Shown: one piece after another, positions 44,947-53,754 of the stretch
How positions within the stretch are numbered: the first letter of the stretch is position 1
Layout of the letters: every line of letters starts with the position of its first letter
Assembly: GCF_025998815.1 (NCBI RefSeq)
Contig: NZ_AP026678.1
Span: forward strand, 2,604,001-2,668,000
Direction of reading: 5' to 3'
Length of the DNA: 64,000 nucleotides
DNA from: Ignavibacterium sp.
GTDB taxonomy: Bacteria > Bacteroidota > Ignavibacteria > Ignavibacteriales > Ignavibacteriaceae
The notes under the pieces: generated by a model
Databases searched by the model: none
What the model saw: only the letters and a program-made list of their open reading frames with translations
Told to the model about the DNA's origin: nothing
Position numbers and translations under genes: made by a program

Positions 44947-46362
44947 TTATTCTGTTTCGTACTTTAATAAATATTCCTGGTTAGTTCTTCCAAGAAGTTG
45001 ATCCATTTCAAATTTTGTAACAAGATAACTGTGAACAGATTGAATATAATTTGTTCGCGCTTGTTTCAAAGCAATATCAGCATTCTGAATTTCTAATTGG
45101 CTTCCCGTTCCTTCTTTATATCTTACTTTTGCAATTTCGTAAGCGCGCTCTGCAACTTTAACATTTTTGTTCTGAGCATCAACAAGTGTCTGAACCCGTT
45201 TTAACTCGCTGTACTTTGCTCTTACCTGCGTTACAAGAAAATCTTTGTAAAGATTCATCTGTTCTTCGGTTTGCTTGTAAGTAATTGTTGATTGCTCAAC
45301 ACGGTTTTTTGTTCTGTTACCTTTCCAAAGATTGATTGAAAAACTTAAACCAACCGTAAGAGAGGAATAATTCTGAAAATTCCATTTATCAGATGAGCCA
45401 GCATAAGAATAACTTCCGAATGCTGCAATGTTTGGCCAATACTCAGAAACATCAATCTGAACGAATGCTTCATCAACTTGTTTTTTCAGATCAAGACTTT
45501 TCAAACCAAAATTTGATTGAAGCGCTTCTGAAATCAAATCAAATTCATCAGGAAGTTCTTCGGGTGTATAAACAATTTCTCCTGTTATATCAATTGGTTC
45601 TTCCTGTGGAATACCAAGTAAAACTTTCAAACCATCTTTTGCACTCTTCAAAGTGTTTTCCATTTGTAAAACAAGAGGACGAATATTTTCAACCTGAACT
45701 TCTGCCTGAAGCATATCAAATTCAGATACAAGTCCCTGGTCAAATAGTGCTTTAACATTTCTGAGATTATCCTGCGCATTCAGAAAACTTGCGTTGGTTA
45801 TTTCATAGAGTTGTTTTGCGAGTAACACACCATAAAAAGTTGTCTGAACTGATAAAACAGTTTTTGAAATTGTATTATTCAATTCTGCTTTTGATAAATT
45901 ATAATAAATTCTTGAAGCACCAATTCCACGAAACACAGTTGAGCTGAACAGAGTTTGAGTAAGAAGCAGTTGTGCTTCATAGTTATTTGATTGCGCAAAT
46001 GATTGAAGTTGTGTTTCAACCGGAACGAATTTGTTGTTATCTCTCGGAATAACATTTTCGTCAAATAATATTGAGTAGGTTGCGTTTTTTAATAAAGCTC
46101 CGAAATCCGGGAAAGGCATTTTGGGTTTGCGCAAAAAGTGAGTGAATGTTCCATTTAAATCAAGACTTGGAAGCGCATATCCAAATGCTTCATCAACAGC
46201 AGCACCAGCTTTTTCAACGGTCATTTTTGCCAGCTTGATATCACGATTGTTTTCAAGAGCGATGTTAATTGCATCGTCGAGATTTAATATCCTGTTTTGG
46301 GAAAATGATGGAGAGATAAACAGAATGAGTCCAAGTAAATTAAAGATCAGTTTATTTTTCAT
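44947..46362 (-). CDS. TolC-family outer-membrane efflux channel
   Basis: A 471-residue outer-membrane factor. Signal peptide at residues 1-22 (MKNKLIFNLLGLILFISPSF). The two repeats of TolC type are visible, each starting with a LDDAINIALENN-like or ALKQARTNYIQSVHSYL-like helix. ATG at 46362 is chosen over TTG at 46383 because the signal peptide starts there. First gene of the tripartite efflux operon, 27 nt ahead of the adaptor. Confidence 0.95.
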   Translation of the reverse strand: MKNKLIFNLLGLILFISPSFSQNRILNLDDAINIALENNRDIKLAKMTVEKAGAAVDEAFGYALPSLDLNGTFTHFLRKPKMPFPDFGALLKNATYSILFDENVIPRDNNKFVPVETQLQSFAQSNNYEAQLLLTQTLFSSTVFRGIGASRIYYNLSKAELNNTISKTVLSVQTTFYGVLLAKQLYEITNASFLNAQDNLRNVKALFDQGLVSEFDMLQAEVQVENIRPLVLQMENTLKSAKDGLKVLLGIPQEEPIDITGEIVYTPEELPDEFDLISEALQSNFGLKSLDLKKQVDEAFVQIDVSEYWPNIAAFGSYSYAGSSDKWNFQNYSSLTVGLSFSINLWKGNRTKNRVEQSTITYKQTEEQMNLYKDFLVTQVRAKYSELKRVQTLVDAQNKNVKVAERAYEIAKVRYKEGTGSQLEIQNADIALKQARTNYIQSVHSYLVTKFEMDQLLGRTNQEYLLKYETE

Positions 46363-46492
46363 TAGAGACCCGTGATTGTTCAATAGATGAAGAAATTTTG
46401 ATTATAAAAATAGTAACGGAGTTGTTAAGTGGTTGTTAAAAATTCACAAGCGGTAAAATGCTGTGAGGAACAGCAAAATTTTTGTTCGTAAT

Positions 46493-46525
46493 AAAAATCA
46501 AGCCCATCGACAGATGGGCTTTTGA
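46493..46525. terminator. Bidirectional terminator
   Basis: AAGCCCATC (46500-46508) pairs with GATGGGCTT (46513-46521) around GACA, with an A run on the left and TTTT on the right. It should terminate the minus-strand lipoprotein gene before the efflux operon. Confidence 0.8.
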
Positions 46526-46556
46526 ATAAGGTGAAGAGGAGAGATATTTTTATCAT

Positions 46557-47501
46557 TTACTCAATCTCAATCAAAATCTGTCCATCAAAATCTCTTTCGT
46601 GATGTTTTTTGAAAAGCTCTTTGTATTTATTTACTAATTCCTTTGGCAAATCTTGACCATTAACAGATATTTTATCGTCATTCATCTTGAATCTTAACTC
46701 TGAATCAATCGAATCAAGGTATCCGTCTTTAACAAGTTCTTCCTTTAATTCATTTACAAAAGACTTTGTTTTCTTGTGTTCAGCTGCATTCTTCTTCAAT
46801 TCGATAATTTCAATGTTTCTTTTCTTTAAATCTCTGAACTTTCCTTTCAAATCAATATCAATGCTATCAAGTTTTTTCATCTCTTCACGAAACTTTTTCA
46901 TTTCTTCTTTGAACTTATCTCTGTCGAATTCAGGTGGTTCTGGTGGAATAATATTTTTGAAGTGCTTTTTAAACTTGTGCATCTCTGATTTCATATCATC
47001 AGGATTTATGTGGATTTCAAAATCTTTGTCTTTCAATTCTTTCAGCATACTGTCAAGTTCAATTCTCATATCTTTTAGGAAGTCATCATCAATTTTAAAT
47101 TTGAATGACATCGGGAAGTCAAATTCATCTTCATCTGACTCTGATGTATCCCGCCCGGCAGAATCTTTATCAATAAAAATTTTTATTCGTTTTGATTTAT
47201 CCTTGTTAGAATAGGAATCCTTTGTGAGATTCTTTAATTCATACATAACGAGATCTTTGTAATTATCTATCTCATTGTCGGGAAGTTTCTGATTATTCTT
47301 ATAAATCGATTTGATTTTATCTCCATCGAATTCAACTCGATAGTTGTCACTTCCATCTTTGAAAATGAAGGTTTTGTCCGCTGTTGCAGTTTCCGAGTTC
47401 CTGACAGTTTCACCCGAAGAACAGGCAGTTAAAAGTAGCAATGAAAAAGAAATGGAAAGAAAAAAATATCCAAACTCTTTTGTTGTAGCTATTTGTTTCA
47501 T
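46557..47501 (-). CDS. Highly charged hypothetical lipoprotein
   Basis: A 314-residue lipoprotein (lipobox LTAC, Cys27). The mature part is very rich in Lys, Asp and Glu, with a long helical stretch (about residues 180-270, KFKEEMKKFREEMKKLDSIDIDLKG pattern). Short FKDGSDNYRVEFDGDKI strands lie near the start. The C-terminal VNGQDLPKELVNKYKELFKKH resembles a motif in Bacteroidota proteins found with envelope-stress regulators. No function can be assigned. Confidence 0.75.
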   Translation of the reverse strand: MKQIATTKEFGYFFLSISFSLLLLTACSSGETVRNSETATADKTFIFKDGSDNYRVEFDGDKIKSIYKNNQKLPDNEIDNYKDLVMYELKNLTKDSYSNKDKSKRIKIFIDKDSAGRDTSESDEDEFDFPMSFKFKIDDDFLKDMRIELDSMLKELKDKDFEIHINPDDMKSEMHKFKKHFKNIIPPEPPEFDRDKFKEEMKKFREEMKKLDSIDIDLKGKFRDLKKRNIEIIELKKNAAEHKKTKSFVNELKEELVKDGYLDSIDSELRFKMNDDKISVNGQDLPKELVNKYKELFKKHHERDFDGQILIEIE

Positions 47502-47730
47502 ATTAACCTCATTAGTTATTATTTCTGATTATTAAGACTTAAACGAATTTTAAATTGTTTCGTGCATTAAGTTGTAATTCAAAGAAAGGTAACAGGAAAG
47601 GATTAACGGAGTTGGAAAATGTTCATCAGAAAAGCTTTATCCCTTTATTAAAGTTTGGATGACAATTGTTATTGAGTCAAAACCAGGAGAAGAAACTCTT
47701 AGATATTTTTCTAAATAGAAGAACCAAATT

Positions 47731-48594
47731 TTATTTTTCGTTCAGCAGGATTTCTTTGCATTTCTGAAGTTGTGCTATTTGTTCATCAGAAAGTTTAGGA
47801 TAATCCGGCTTCAGTTTTTTCATTGTCTGAACAATCACTTCACTTACAGCCAAACGCGCAAACCATTTTTTATCAGCCGGAATGATATACCAGGGCGCGT
47901 ATTTTGTGCTTGTTGCTGAGATTGCATCCTGATATGCTTTCATATACTCATTCCAGAATTTTCTTTCATCAACATCTGCAGCAGAAAATTTCCAGTTCTT
48001 TGCCGGGTCTTCAATTCTTGACAAAAATCTTTTCTTCTGCTCTTCTTTGGAAATGTTTAGAAAGAATTTGATTATAAATGTTCCGTTTTCATATAAATAT
48101 TTTTCAAAATCATTTATCTGCCGGTATCTTTTTTCCCAGATATTATCATCAATTAACTCTTCCGGAAGTTGCTGATACTTAATTAAGTTATGAACTCTTA
48201 CAATCAAAACATCTTCATAATGTGAGCGATTGAAAATTCCAATTCTTCCTCTTTCCGGAACCGCTTTCTGAATTCTCCACAGATAACCGTGGTCAAGTTC
48301 TTCTTTTGATGGTTGCTTGAAACTATAAACCTGAGTGCCCTGAGGATTAAGTCCACTCATTACATGTTTTATTGCACCGTCTTTACCTGCAGCATCCATT
48401 GCCTGAAAGATTATCAGAATTGAATATTTGTCCTGCGCATAAAGTTTATCCTGAAGCTCAGCCATAGTTTCAATATTTTTTTTCAACATCTTTTCAGCTT
48501 GATCTTTAGAATCAATATCTGCAGTGTAATCGGTTTTAAATTTTGATAAATCAAATTTGCTGTTGTGCTTTGCGATAAATTTTGATATGTCCAT
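47731..48594 (-). CDS. ppk2: PPK2-family polyphosphate:nucleotide phosphotransferase
   Basis: A 287-residue one-domain PPK2. Walker A MDAAGKDG (66-73), the GTQVYSFKQPS segment and the lid/Walker B region GRIGIFNRSHYEDVL are intact. The length and sequence fit the class that uses polyphosphate to phosphorylate nucleoside mono- or diphosphates. Soluble, cytoplasmic. It is followed on the other strand by a secreted esterase, with no functional link visible. Confidence 0.95.
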   Translation of the reverse strand: MDISKFIAKHNSKFDLSKFKTDYTADIDSKDQAEKMLKKNIETMAELQDKLYAQDKYSILIIFQAMDAAGKDGAIKHVMSGLNPQGTQVYSFKQPSKEELDHGYLWRIQKAVPERGRIGIFNRSHYEDVLIVRVHNLIKYQQLPEELIDDNIWEKRYRQINDFEKYLYENGTFIIKFFLNISKEEQKKRFLSRIEDPAKNWKFSAADVDERKFWNEYMKAYQDAISATSTKYAPWYIIPADKKWFARLAVSEVIVQTMKKLKPDYPKLSDEQIAQLQKCKEILLNEK

Positions 48595-48649
48595 CTTTGA
48601 AATGCTCTGATTATTTTAGAATAAATGATTAATTAAAAATAGTAATACT

Positions 48650-50110
48650 ATGAAATTATATCTAACAATCCTTCTATTAATTTTAGTTGCAACTGTAAAC
48701 GCTCAAAATCAATTTCAGCAGTTTATAAATTATGTTAATTCACTTCCTGATCCGACTTCAAAACAAACTGCAGTTGATAGTTTTGTTGTTTATGCAAGAA
48801 CCCAGGGTATTCCTTTTATAACCGGCGACTCGGCTAATTTTATTTATCGCGGAAGTGTAAGCTCAATTTCAATTGCCGGAGATTTTAACGGATGGACTCC
48901 AAACTGGAATATGACGAATCTTTCAGGAACAAACTTCTGGTACTACTCCAAAGTTTTTGAATCAGATGCAAGACTCGATTATAAGTTTGTAAGAAATGGA
49001 AATGATTGGATACTTGATCCGGAAAATCCGAGACAGGTAAGTGGTGGATTCGGACCTAATTCAGAGCTTGCCATGCCGGATTACATTCAGCCATGGGAAA
49101 TTAATTATCGAAGTAATATTCCTCACGGTACGATTGTAAACAAAACCATTTATAGCATAAATGTTGGCGCTTACTATCAATTAAGAATTTACCTTCCACC
49201 AGGATATGATTCTACTTCAGCAGAGAGATATCCAACAGTTTATTTTCAGGACGGATTTGAATACATAACGCTTGGAAGCGCTGTAAATGTGATTGATAAT
49301 CTGATAGACAGCAATAAAATCAATCCTGTTATTGCTGTATTTGTCAGACCAAATAACAGAAACGAAGAATATGCCGGTTCAGTTCGCGTTCAATACAGAT
49401 TATTTTTTGTGAATGAATTGGTTCCTTACATTGATGCAAGTTTTAAAACAATTGCTTCTGCAGATAAAAGACTTGTACTTGGAGATTCATTCGGAGGGAA
49501 CATTTCCGCACTGATAAGTTACAATCATCCAGAGGTTTTTGGTTATTGTGGATTACATTCAGGTGCATTCTGGCCAAACAATTACGAAGCATATAATCTT
49601 GTTGTAAATGGTCCTGTAAAAAATATTAAATGGTGTTCGGTTTGGGGAACTTATGAGGGTTCGTTACCTGCAAATATGAGAAACTTCAGAGATTTTCTTC
49701 TTCAAAATAATTATCAGCTAAGTTGGGAAGAACGCCACGAAGGACACAGTTGGGGTTTATGGCGTGCAACAATTGATAATATGCTCATTTTCTTCTCACC
49801 ATTCGAACCAAATTCAATTGAATCAGACGATAAAAGTTTACTTAATGAATTTTATCTTGAACAAAACTTTCCGAATCCATTCAACCCAAGTACTAAAATC
49901 AGTTGGCAGTCACCAGTAGGCAGTTGGCAAACAATAAAATTATATGATTTGCTTGGAAGAGAGATTGAAACAATAACTGATGGATATTATGAAGCAGGAT
50001 ATCATTTCATATCTTACACGGCTGGTTCTAAACTGCCAAGTGGGGTTTATTTCTACAAGCTTCAGGTTGGTAATTTCTCTGAAACAAGAAAAATGATGTT
50101 GCTAAAATGA
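48650..50110 (+). CDS. Secreted esterase with CBM48-like domain and T9SS sorting domain
   Basis: A 486-residue protein with signal peptide (residues 1-19). Residues 62-150 form an early-set/CBM48-like sandwich (YRGSVSSISIAGDFNGWTPN) as in XynZ-like and enterochelin-esterase-type enzymes. The Esterase-D-like domain (about 165-390) has Ser280 in LGDSFGGN and a likely catalytic His in ERHEGHSW. A type A CTD (NFPNPFNPSTKISW) ends the protein. Substrates could be feruloylated or acetylated polysaccharides, or siderophores. The CTD DNA (49925-50083) differs from 383-541 at only three positions. Confidence 0.9.
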   Translation: MKLYLTILLLILVATVNAQNQFQQFINYVNSLPDPTSKQTAVDSFVVYARTQGIPFITGDSANFIYRGSVSSISIAGDFNGWTPNWNMTNLSGTNFWYYSKVFESDARLDYKFVRNGNDWILDPENPRQVSGGFGPNSELAMPDYIQPWEINYRSNIPHGTIVNKTIYSINVGAYYQLRIYLPPGYDSTSAERYPTVYFQDGFEYITLGSAVNVIDNLIDSNKINPVIAVFVRPNNRNEEYAGSVRVQYRLFFVNELVPYIDASFKTIASADKRLVLGDSFGGNISALISYNHPEVFGYCGLHSGAFWPNNYEAYNLVVNGPVKNIKWCSVWGTYEGSLPANMRNFRDFLLQNNYQLSWEERHEGHSWGLWRATIDNMLIFFSPFEPNSIESDDKSLLNEFYLEQNFPNPFNPSTKISWQSPVGSWQTIKLYDLLGREIETITDGYYEAGYHFISYTAGSKLPSGVYFYKLQVGNFSETRKMMLLK

Positions 50111-50127
50111 TTTTGCTTGTATAAAAT

Positions 50128-50601
50128 CTAATTCATTACAAGCTTCATATATTCATCCAGAAAATTGCGACTGAAGTGTGGGTCAACAGAAATCCAGAAT
50201 AACAGATTCTGGTGTGCGAAAACATAATGCACCTGACCAAGTCCCATGCAACTATAAAGTTGTTTGTTATTTATATTGTGATAAGTTCCCCGAACAAACA
50301 TTGAGTTCTCCGGAGATATTTTCCCGGTCATTTTCCTGAAATCCTGATATGCCGTTTTTTCATCAGTGTAATAAGTTATGTAGATTGTTGCATTACCAAT
50401 TTCACCAGTATAAAATCCAACTTCATTTTTTTCTGTTGCAACATTCTGAAAATGCAGCTTGTCAACAAAATCCTTAGCTTCCTTTCCGGTAAGTTTTCTG
50501 TTCAACTTCATGCCCCAGAATTCTTCGGGCAAATAATCTCTGTTTGAAGAACAGGAAAGGAAAGAAAATGTAATCAGAAAAAATAATAAAGTGTTTTTCA
50601 T
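50128..50601 (-). CDS. Hypothetical lipoprotein
   Basis: A 157-residue lipoprotein (lipobox FLSC, Cys17) with mixed alpha/beta mature part (EEFWGMKLNRKLTGKEAKDF; GNATIYITYYTDEKTA). It resembles no family I can name. It sits convergent to the esterase gene and starts 124 nt downstream of the MOSC gene, so they may be separate units. Confidence 0.7.
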   Translation of the reverse strand: MKNTLLFFLITFSFLSCSSNRDYLPEEFWGMKLNRKLTGKEAKDFVDKLHFQNVATEKNEVGFYTGEIGNATIYITYYTDEKTAYQDFRKMTGKISPENSMFVRGTYHNINNKQLYSCMGLGQVHYVFAHQNLLFWISVDPHFSRNFLDEYMKLVMN

Positions 50602-50725
50602 ACCAATCAGAATTTTTTGCCGTGAATAAAAGAAATTTGAATTGATTTTTCAACACACTAAAAGAGTTTTTTTCCGGATGGTTTTGTTTTACTTCTTCGG
50701 GGTACAACAAGTAATTAAAAGCTAA

Positions 50726-51538
50726 CTAAAGAAGTGTAATATTATCACCAACTTTTACATTGCCAGAATTGTAAGCAACCAGGTTCATTCCGAACAAAAC
50801 TTTATTTCCATTTCTTCTGAATGTTGAAAGAGTTCTCAGCGGCTCATTACTTCTTTCCGCAGTTTGCTGATCGGTTGTTGTAATTACACAACGCGCACAA
50901 GGTTTTACAGCACGAAATTTTATTTCGCCAATAAAAAAGTCTTTCCAATTATCTTCTTCAAAAGGTTGTCCTCCCGAAAATACCAGGTTTGGTCTGAAAC
51001 GATTTATTGGTAATGGATTTTCTAATCTGCGATTTAAATCATCAAGTGATGATTGTCCGATTATCAGGAAAGGATATCCATCAGCAAAACCAACGATGTG
51101 TTCATCAGTCACATATTTTCTTTCACGATCAACAATTCTTATTTCATCTTCGGGCATATAAACTAACCTGCATTTTGTACCAATCATATCAGAAAAAAAA
51201 TCATCTGCTTCTTTTGATATGAGGGAAGCTTCGCAGATGTCATCCCAGATTTTCACTTTTATTTTATTAAGTGAGGTAACATTTTCGTTATTGAGTGAAA
51301 GAATGATTGAATGGTTTAATTGAGAGTGATACACTTTTAAAGTATTATCTTCAATTTTTGTTTTTAATAATGCCATTTGCGGGAAGTCTCTTTGAGTGAT
51401 AAATATTCCATTCTCATCAACAAGCATCATTCTTCTATCGTATTGAAGTCCTCTTCGCTCAACAAAAGCTTCAGTTAAAGAGATTCCACCGAGCGATTTA
51501 ATAGGATAAACAAAAATTTCAGTTAGTGTCAAACTCAT
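50726..51538 (-). CDS. MOSC-domain protein (mARC/YcbX-like)
   Basis: A 270-residue protein. The MOSC N-terminal barrel covers about 3-120 (EIFVYPIKSLGGISLTEA; YDRRMMLVDENG). The MOSC domain follows, with RPNLVFSGGQPFEED and the molybdenum-cofactor segment KPCARCVITT (Cys214, Cys217). It lacks the ferredoxin domain of YcbX. Family members reduce N-hydroxylated compounds using molybdenum cofactor with separate electron donors. Confidence 0.9.
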   Translation of the reverse strand: MSLTLTEIFVYPIKSLGGISLTEAFVERRGLQYDRRMMLVDENGIFITQRDFPQMALLKTKIEDNTLKVYHSQLNHSIILSLNNENVTSLNKIKVKIWDDICEASLISKEADDFFSDMIGTKCRLVYMPEDEIRIVDRERKYVTDEHIVGFADGYPFLIIGQSSLDDLNRRLENPLPINRFRPNLVFSGGQPFEEDNWKDFFIGEIKFRAVKPCARCVITTTDQQTAERSNEPLRTLSTFRRNGNKVLFGMNLVAYNSGNVKVGDNITLL

Positions 51539-51543
51539 AATAT

Positions 51544-52914
51544 TTAATTAACTATCAACTTAAAATTATCGGAGTTAGTTCTTTCTTTAAGCCAGTTATT
51601 AAGCTTTCTTCTTTCAGTTCCGGAAACTCGAGAGCCAAATCTTACATATCCGATTGTAACAGTATCAATTTTATTTTCTTTAAAGTTCATCACAAAAGAA
51701 CGCTGCACAGACAATTCAGTAATGTTATTAAAAAGAGCTTTGGCTTCCCGGGATATTTCTTCTACATTAAATTGATTTTTTGAATACAATGCAATCTGAC
51801 TTTCCAGCAATTGTATCTGTTTGTCTTTGTTTTTAATTATCTCTTCATTCTTGCGATAAAGTTCCTCGATCACTCCGGCACGAAGTGCACTTAAATCAAC
51901 ACGACTTCCTTCCGCAACCCCTTGCTTTACAACCAGCTCTGCATCTTGTAGTTTATACTTGGGTAACTTTTGTCTTGCAATATCAATTAAACTTGATTCA
52001 ATTGGTGCCCCAAGCATAAATACTTCAATCTTCACACGACTGGAATCAAAATTAACTTTTCTGCTGATTACCTGAGAATTTGGAAAGTTTAATTCATTCT
52101 GAATGAACTGTTGAGCATTCTTTTCAATGAAGGTTCTGTTAACAATGTTGTAAGCCATAATAATGCTTGGAATAACTGTGATAAGAACAACTGCAATTAT
52201 TGACCTTTTAACTTTCACTTCTTTTAGTGGATCAAGAAATTCTCTCTTGTGGAATTTCATAAACCTAACGATGATATAAGTGGCAAGACTAATAAACACA
52301 CTGTTTATAAAAAAAAGATAAAACGCTCCGAAGAAATATGACAGGTTACCACTTGCAAGTCCGAATCCAGCAGTGCAAAGCGGAGGCATCAAAGCTGTGG
52401 CGATAGCAACTCCCGGAATTACATTGCTTATACTTTTTCTCGTTGCAGCAACTATTCCGGCAAGCCCACCAAATAATGCAATAAAAACATCCCATATTGT
52501 CGGAGTTGTTCTTGCAAGTAATTCTGATTGAGCATCGCTAAGTGGTGTAATAAGAAAATAGAATGTTGAAGTGATTACACTTATTAAAACAGCAACGCCA
52601 AGATTTTTATAAGATTTTTTTATCAGCTCAAAATCGTTTATTCCAATTCCTAATCCGATGCCCATTATTGGTCCCATAAGCGGAGAGATAAGCATTGCAC
52701 CGATTATCACAGCCGTTGAATTTACATTTAATCCTATTGATGCGATAAAGATTGCAAAAATTAAAACCCACAGATTCATTCCGCGGAACTCAATTCCTTT
52801 TTTTACATTCTCAATAATTTCTTCTTCAGATGCTTTGTCTTCTTCAAGATTAAATCTATCGTGTAGTATCTCTCTTAACAAAACAATTAAACGAAGATTT
52901 TTATTGATTTTCAT
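51544..52914 (-). CDS. DUF389 (TIGR00341) membrane protein
   Basis: A 456-residue protein. The DUF389 core of six to seven helices spans about 45-235 (GLNVNSTAVIIGAMLISPLMGP; GVAIATALMPPLCTAGFGLA). The C-terminal half is soluble and includes a coiled coil (EELYRKNEEIIKNKDKQIQL). The family is of unknown function. It ends 5 nt before the MOSC gene, so the two are probably cotranscribed. Confidence 0.85.
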   Translation of the reverse strand: MKINKNLRLIVLLREILHDRFNLEEDKASEEEIIENVKKGIEFRGMNLWVLIFAIFIASIGLNVNSTAVIIGAMLISPLMGPIMGIGLGIGINDFELIKKSYKNLGVAVLISVITSTFYFLITPLSDAQSELLARTTPTIWDVFIALFGGLAGIVAATRKSISNVIPGVAIATALMPPLCTAGFGLASGNLSYFFGAFYLFFINSVFISLATYIIVRFMKFHKREFLDPLKEVKVKRSIIAVVLITVIPSIIMAYNIVNRTFIEKNAQQFIQNELNFPNSQVISRKVNFDSSRVKIEVFMLGAPIESSLIDIARQKLPKYKLQDAELVVKQGVAEGSRVDLSALRAGVIEELYRKNEEIIKNKDKQIQLLESQIALYSKNQFNVEEISREAKALFNNITELSVQRSFVMNFKENKIDTVTIGYVRFGSRVSGTERRKLNNWLKERTNSDNFKLIVN

Positions 52915-52998
52915 TTTAATATTCCCTTTGTAAAACTTTTGTGTAAATGTAAGAAAATCGGATTAAAGAAGCAGAGGAAAAAAGAAATGAAATATTAA

Positions 52999-53754
52999 TT
53001 AAAACATTTTCGAAAATGTTTTTATGAACAAATTCATGTTATTAAAGTGGCTTCCTGCCCAATAAATTTTTTTGCAATTGACGCAATAGAAAAATTTATT
53101 TTGTTGATTTTTAACATTCTCGGGAAGCAAATCGATGATATCCTTCTTTGCAATTCTTACCAACTTATTGCCGCATTCAAGACAGAGTGTGAACGGTTTG
53201 ATTATTTTATGAAGCTGAAATCTTTGCAAGACTTCTGATGTTTGTTTTTCAGGATCATCATTTCGCACAAAATAACCATGAGTCACTTCGCTTCTTTTTA
53301 ATAAGCCAATATCTCTTGTAAGAATTGTACGTTTTTCTGATAGCGCTACTTCAACGATTTTTTCATCGCTCAGATTATTTTTATAATGAACATCTATTCC
53401 GAACATTCTTAAATTTCTTGTAAGCTTTCCAAGGTGAACATCGCAAATGAATTTTGGTTTACGCAAAGGTTTCGGACGAAGATGTTGCACATCTGAAATA
53501 TCAAGACTTTCAAAAACCGGATAAACTGAAATATCATCTCCGTCTTTAATAAGATAGTTAAATGAAACCGATTTGCCATTAACAAGAATCAGATCAACTT
53601 CGGTGTGAGGGATACCAAGTGATTCAATCAAATCCTTTACGGAGGTTCTGTCGATAAAGTTGTGAGTAAATCTTTTTTTCTGTTTTTCTTTTGGAAGGAA
53701 ATCGTTTAACTCTTCATAAAATCTTATAAAAACTCTTTTCTGATTTATTTTCAT
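52999..53754 (-). CDS. Mut7-C RNase-domain protein with N-terminal ubiquitin-like domain
   Basis: A 251-residue protein. Residues 1-85 form a ThiS/ubiquitin-like domain (DLILVNGKSVSFNYLIKDGDDISVYP). Residues 95-240 form the Mut7-C PIN-like RNase domain: FICDVHLGKLTRNLRMFGID, then TILTRDIGLLKR and a zinc ribbon CLECGNKL...CVNCKKIYW. Known members are predicted nucleases of unknown target. It overlaps the GT9 gene by 4 nt. Confidence 0.9.
   Translation of the reverse strand: MKINQKRVFIRFYEELNDFLPKEKQKKRFTHNFIDRTSVKDLIESLGIPHTEVDLILVNGKSVSFNYLIKDGDDISVYPVFESLDISDVQHLRPKPLRKPKFICDVHLGKLTRNLRMFGIDVHYKNNLSDEKIVEVALSEKRTILTRDIGLLKRSEVTHGYFVRNDDPEKQTSEVLQRFQLHKIIKPFTLCLECGNKLVRIAKKDIIDLLPENVKNQQNKFFYCVNCKKIYWAGSHFNNMNLFIKTFSKMF

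Noticed and set aside
46687..47214. 175-codon plus-strand ORF rich in Ser and Phe
   Set aside because: Antisense to the Lys/Asp-rich lipoprotein; its composition is explained by the complement of AAA and GAT codons.
47502..47730. Intergenic gap of 229 bp between the lipoprotein and PPK2 genes
   Set aside because: Examined on both strands; no ORF with a start signal, no tRNA shape and no clear inverted repeat.
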